Assembly: GCA_030609865.1 (NCBI GenBank)
Contig: JAUWSZ010000189.1
Location: 1-5,903, forward strand
Origin: a bacterium
Lineage (GTDB): Bacteria > Desulfobacterota > DSWW01
Length of the DNA stretch: 5,903 nt
Reading direction: 5' to 3'
The position numbers were made by a program, and so were the translations under genes. Position 1 is the first letter of the stretch. Every line of letters starts with the position of its first letter. Of this stretch, positions 5,843-5,903 are shown piece after piece. The notes beneath the pieces are model-generated. The model was not told the origin of the DNA and did no database searches. It saw only the letters and a list, made by a program, of their open reading frames with translations.

Positions 5843-5903
5843 ATGGGAATCCCTTTGATAACAAACAGCGCTGTCACTACGAGGATGTAGAGCGCAACGC
5901 CCA
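5839..5903 (-). CDS. C-terminal end of a membrane protein (partial)
   Basis: Only the last 20 codons and the TGA (5841-5839) are inside the window; the gene continues beyond the right edge. The residues are almost all hydrophobic (ALYILVVTALFVIKG and then IPI), consistent with the last transmembrane helix of a polytopic inner-membrane protein, followed by a lysine and a very short end. The stop overlaps the next start as ATGA. From the neighbours it could be a quinol-oxidising NrfD-like subunit or an oxidase subunit, but 20 residues cannot decide this. Confidence 0.6.
   Translation of the reverse strand, partial: GVALYILVVTALFVIKGIPI
5850..5855 (-). promoter_or_regulatory. Ribosome binding site of the 67-residue membrane protein
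   Basis: AAGGGA on the minus strand lies seven bases before the ATG at 5842, within the last codons of the upstream membrane gene. It supports the short ATGA-coupled start. Confidence 0.55.

Noticed and set aside
1..5903. tRNA, rRNA, CRISPR array or riboswitch
   Set aside because: No cloverleaf, ribosomal segment, regularly spaced repeat series or recognisable riboswitch was seen on either strand; two direct repeats do not make an array.

Overview
The window reads almost entirely on the minus strand, so transcription runs from right to left. It suggests a Gram-negative bacterium with a high-GC genome and a respiratory chain that uses cytochrome c and probably a copper oxidase. Desulfobacterota, Nitrospirota or a related lineage would fit, but this is an inference from gene content and style, not from a marker gene.

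Right part (5903 down to 2386): a tightly packed operon. It starts with the last 20 codons of an integral membrane protein (5903-5839). Next is a 67-residue single-span membrane protein with a periplasmic tail (5842-5639), then a monohaem cytochrome c lipoprotein (5642-5067). After that comes a copper-type P1B ATPase of CcoI/FixI architecture (5055-2587). Three of the four junctions are 4-base ATGA stop/start overlaps, and the fourth is an 11-base gap with no visible ribosome binding site, so the genes look translationally coupled. The ATPase is the kind that supplies copper for haem-copper oxidase assembly. The small proteins and the cytochrome look like subunits of a quinol-oxidising or terminal oxidase complex whose main genes lie beyond the right edge.

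Middle (2590-2241): a short gene overlaps the ATPase stop codon. Its coding signal changes frame at a run of five C (five G on the coding strand), so a 67-codon product is readable only with a one-base shift. Below it lies about 145 bases of AT-richer spacer, which probably holds the control region of the next gene.

Left part (2240-249): a 663-residue exported metallophosphoesterase with all five calcineurin-type metal-binding motifs, long inserts between them, and a C-terminal tail that looks like a sorting/anchor signal (LDFS, hydrophobic helix, WYRRK). It is probably a surface or periplasmic enzyme of unknown substrate.

Left edge (1-248): non-coding or remnant sequence with two identical 20-base direct repeats and a four-run G-quadruplex motif placed directly after the phosphoesterase stop codon. 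It resembles the repeat debris left by REP/IS200-type elements.
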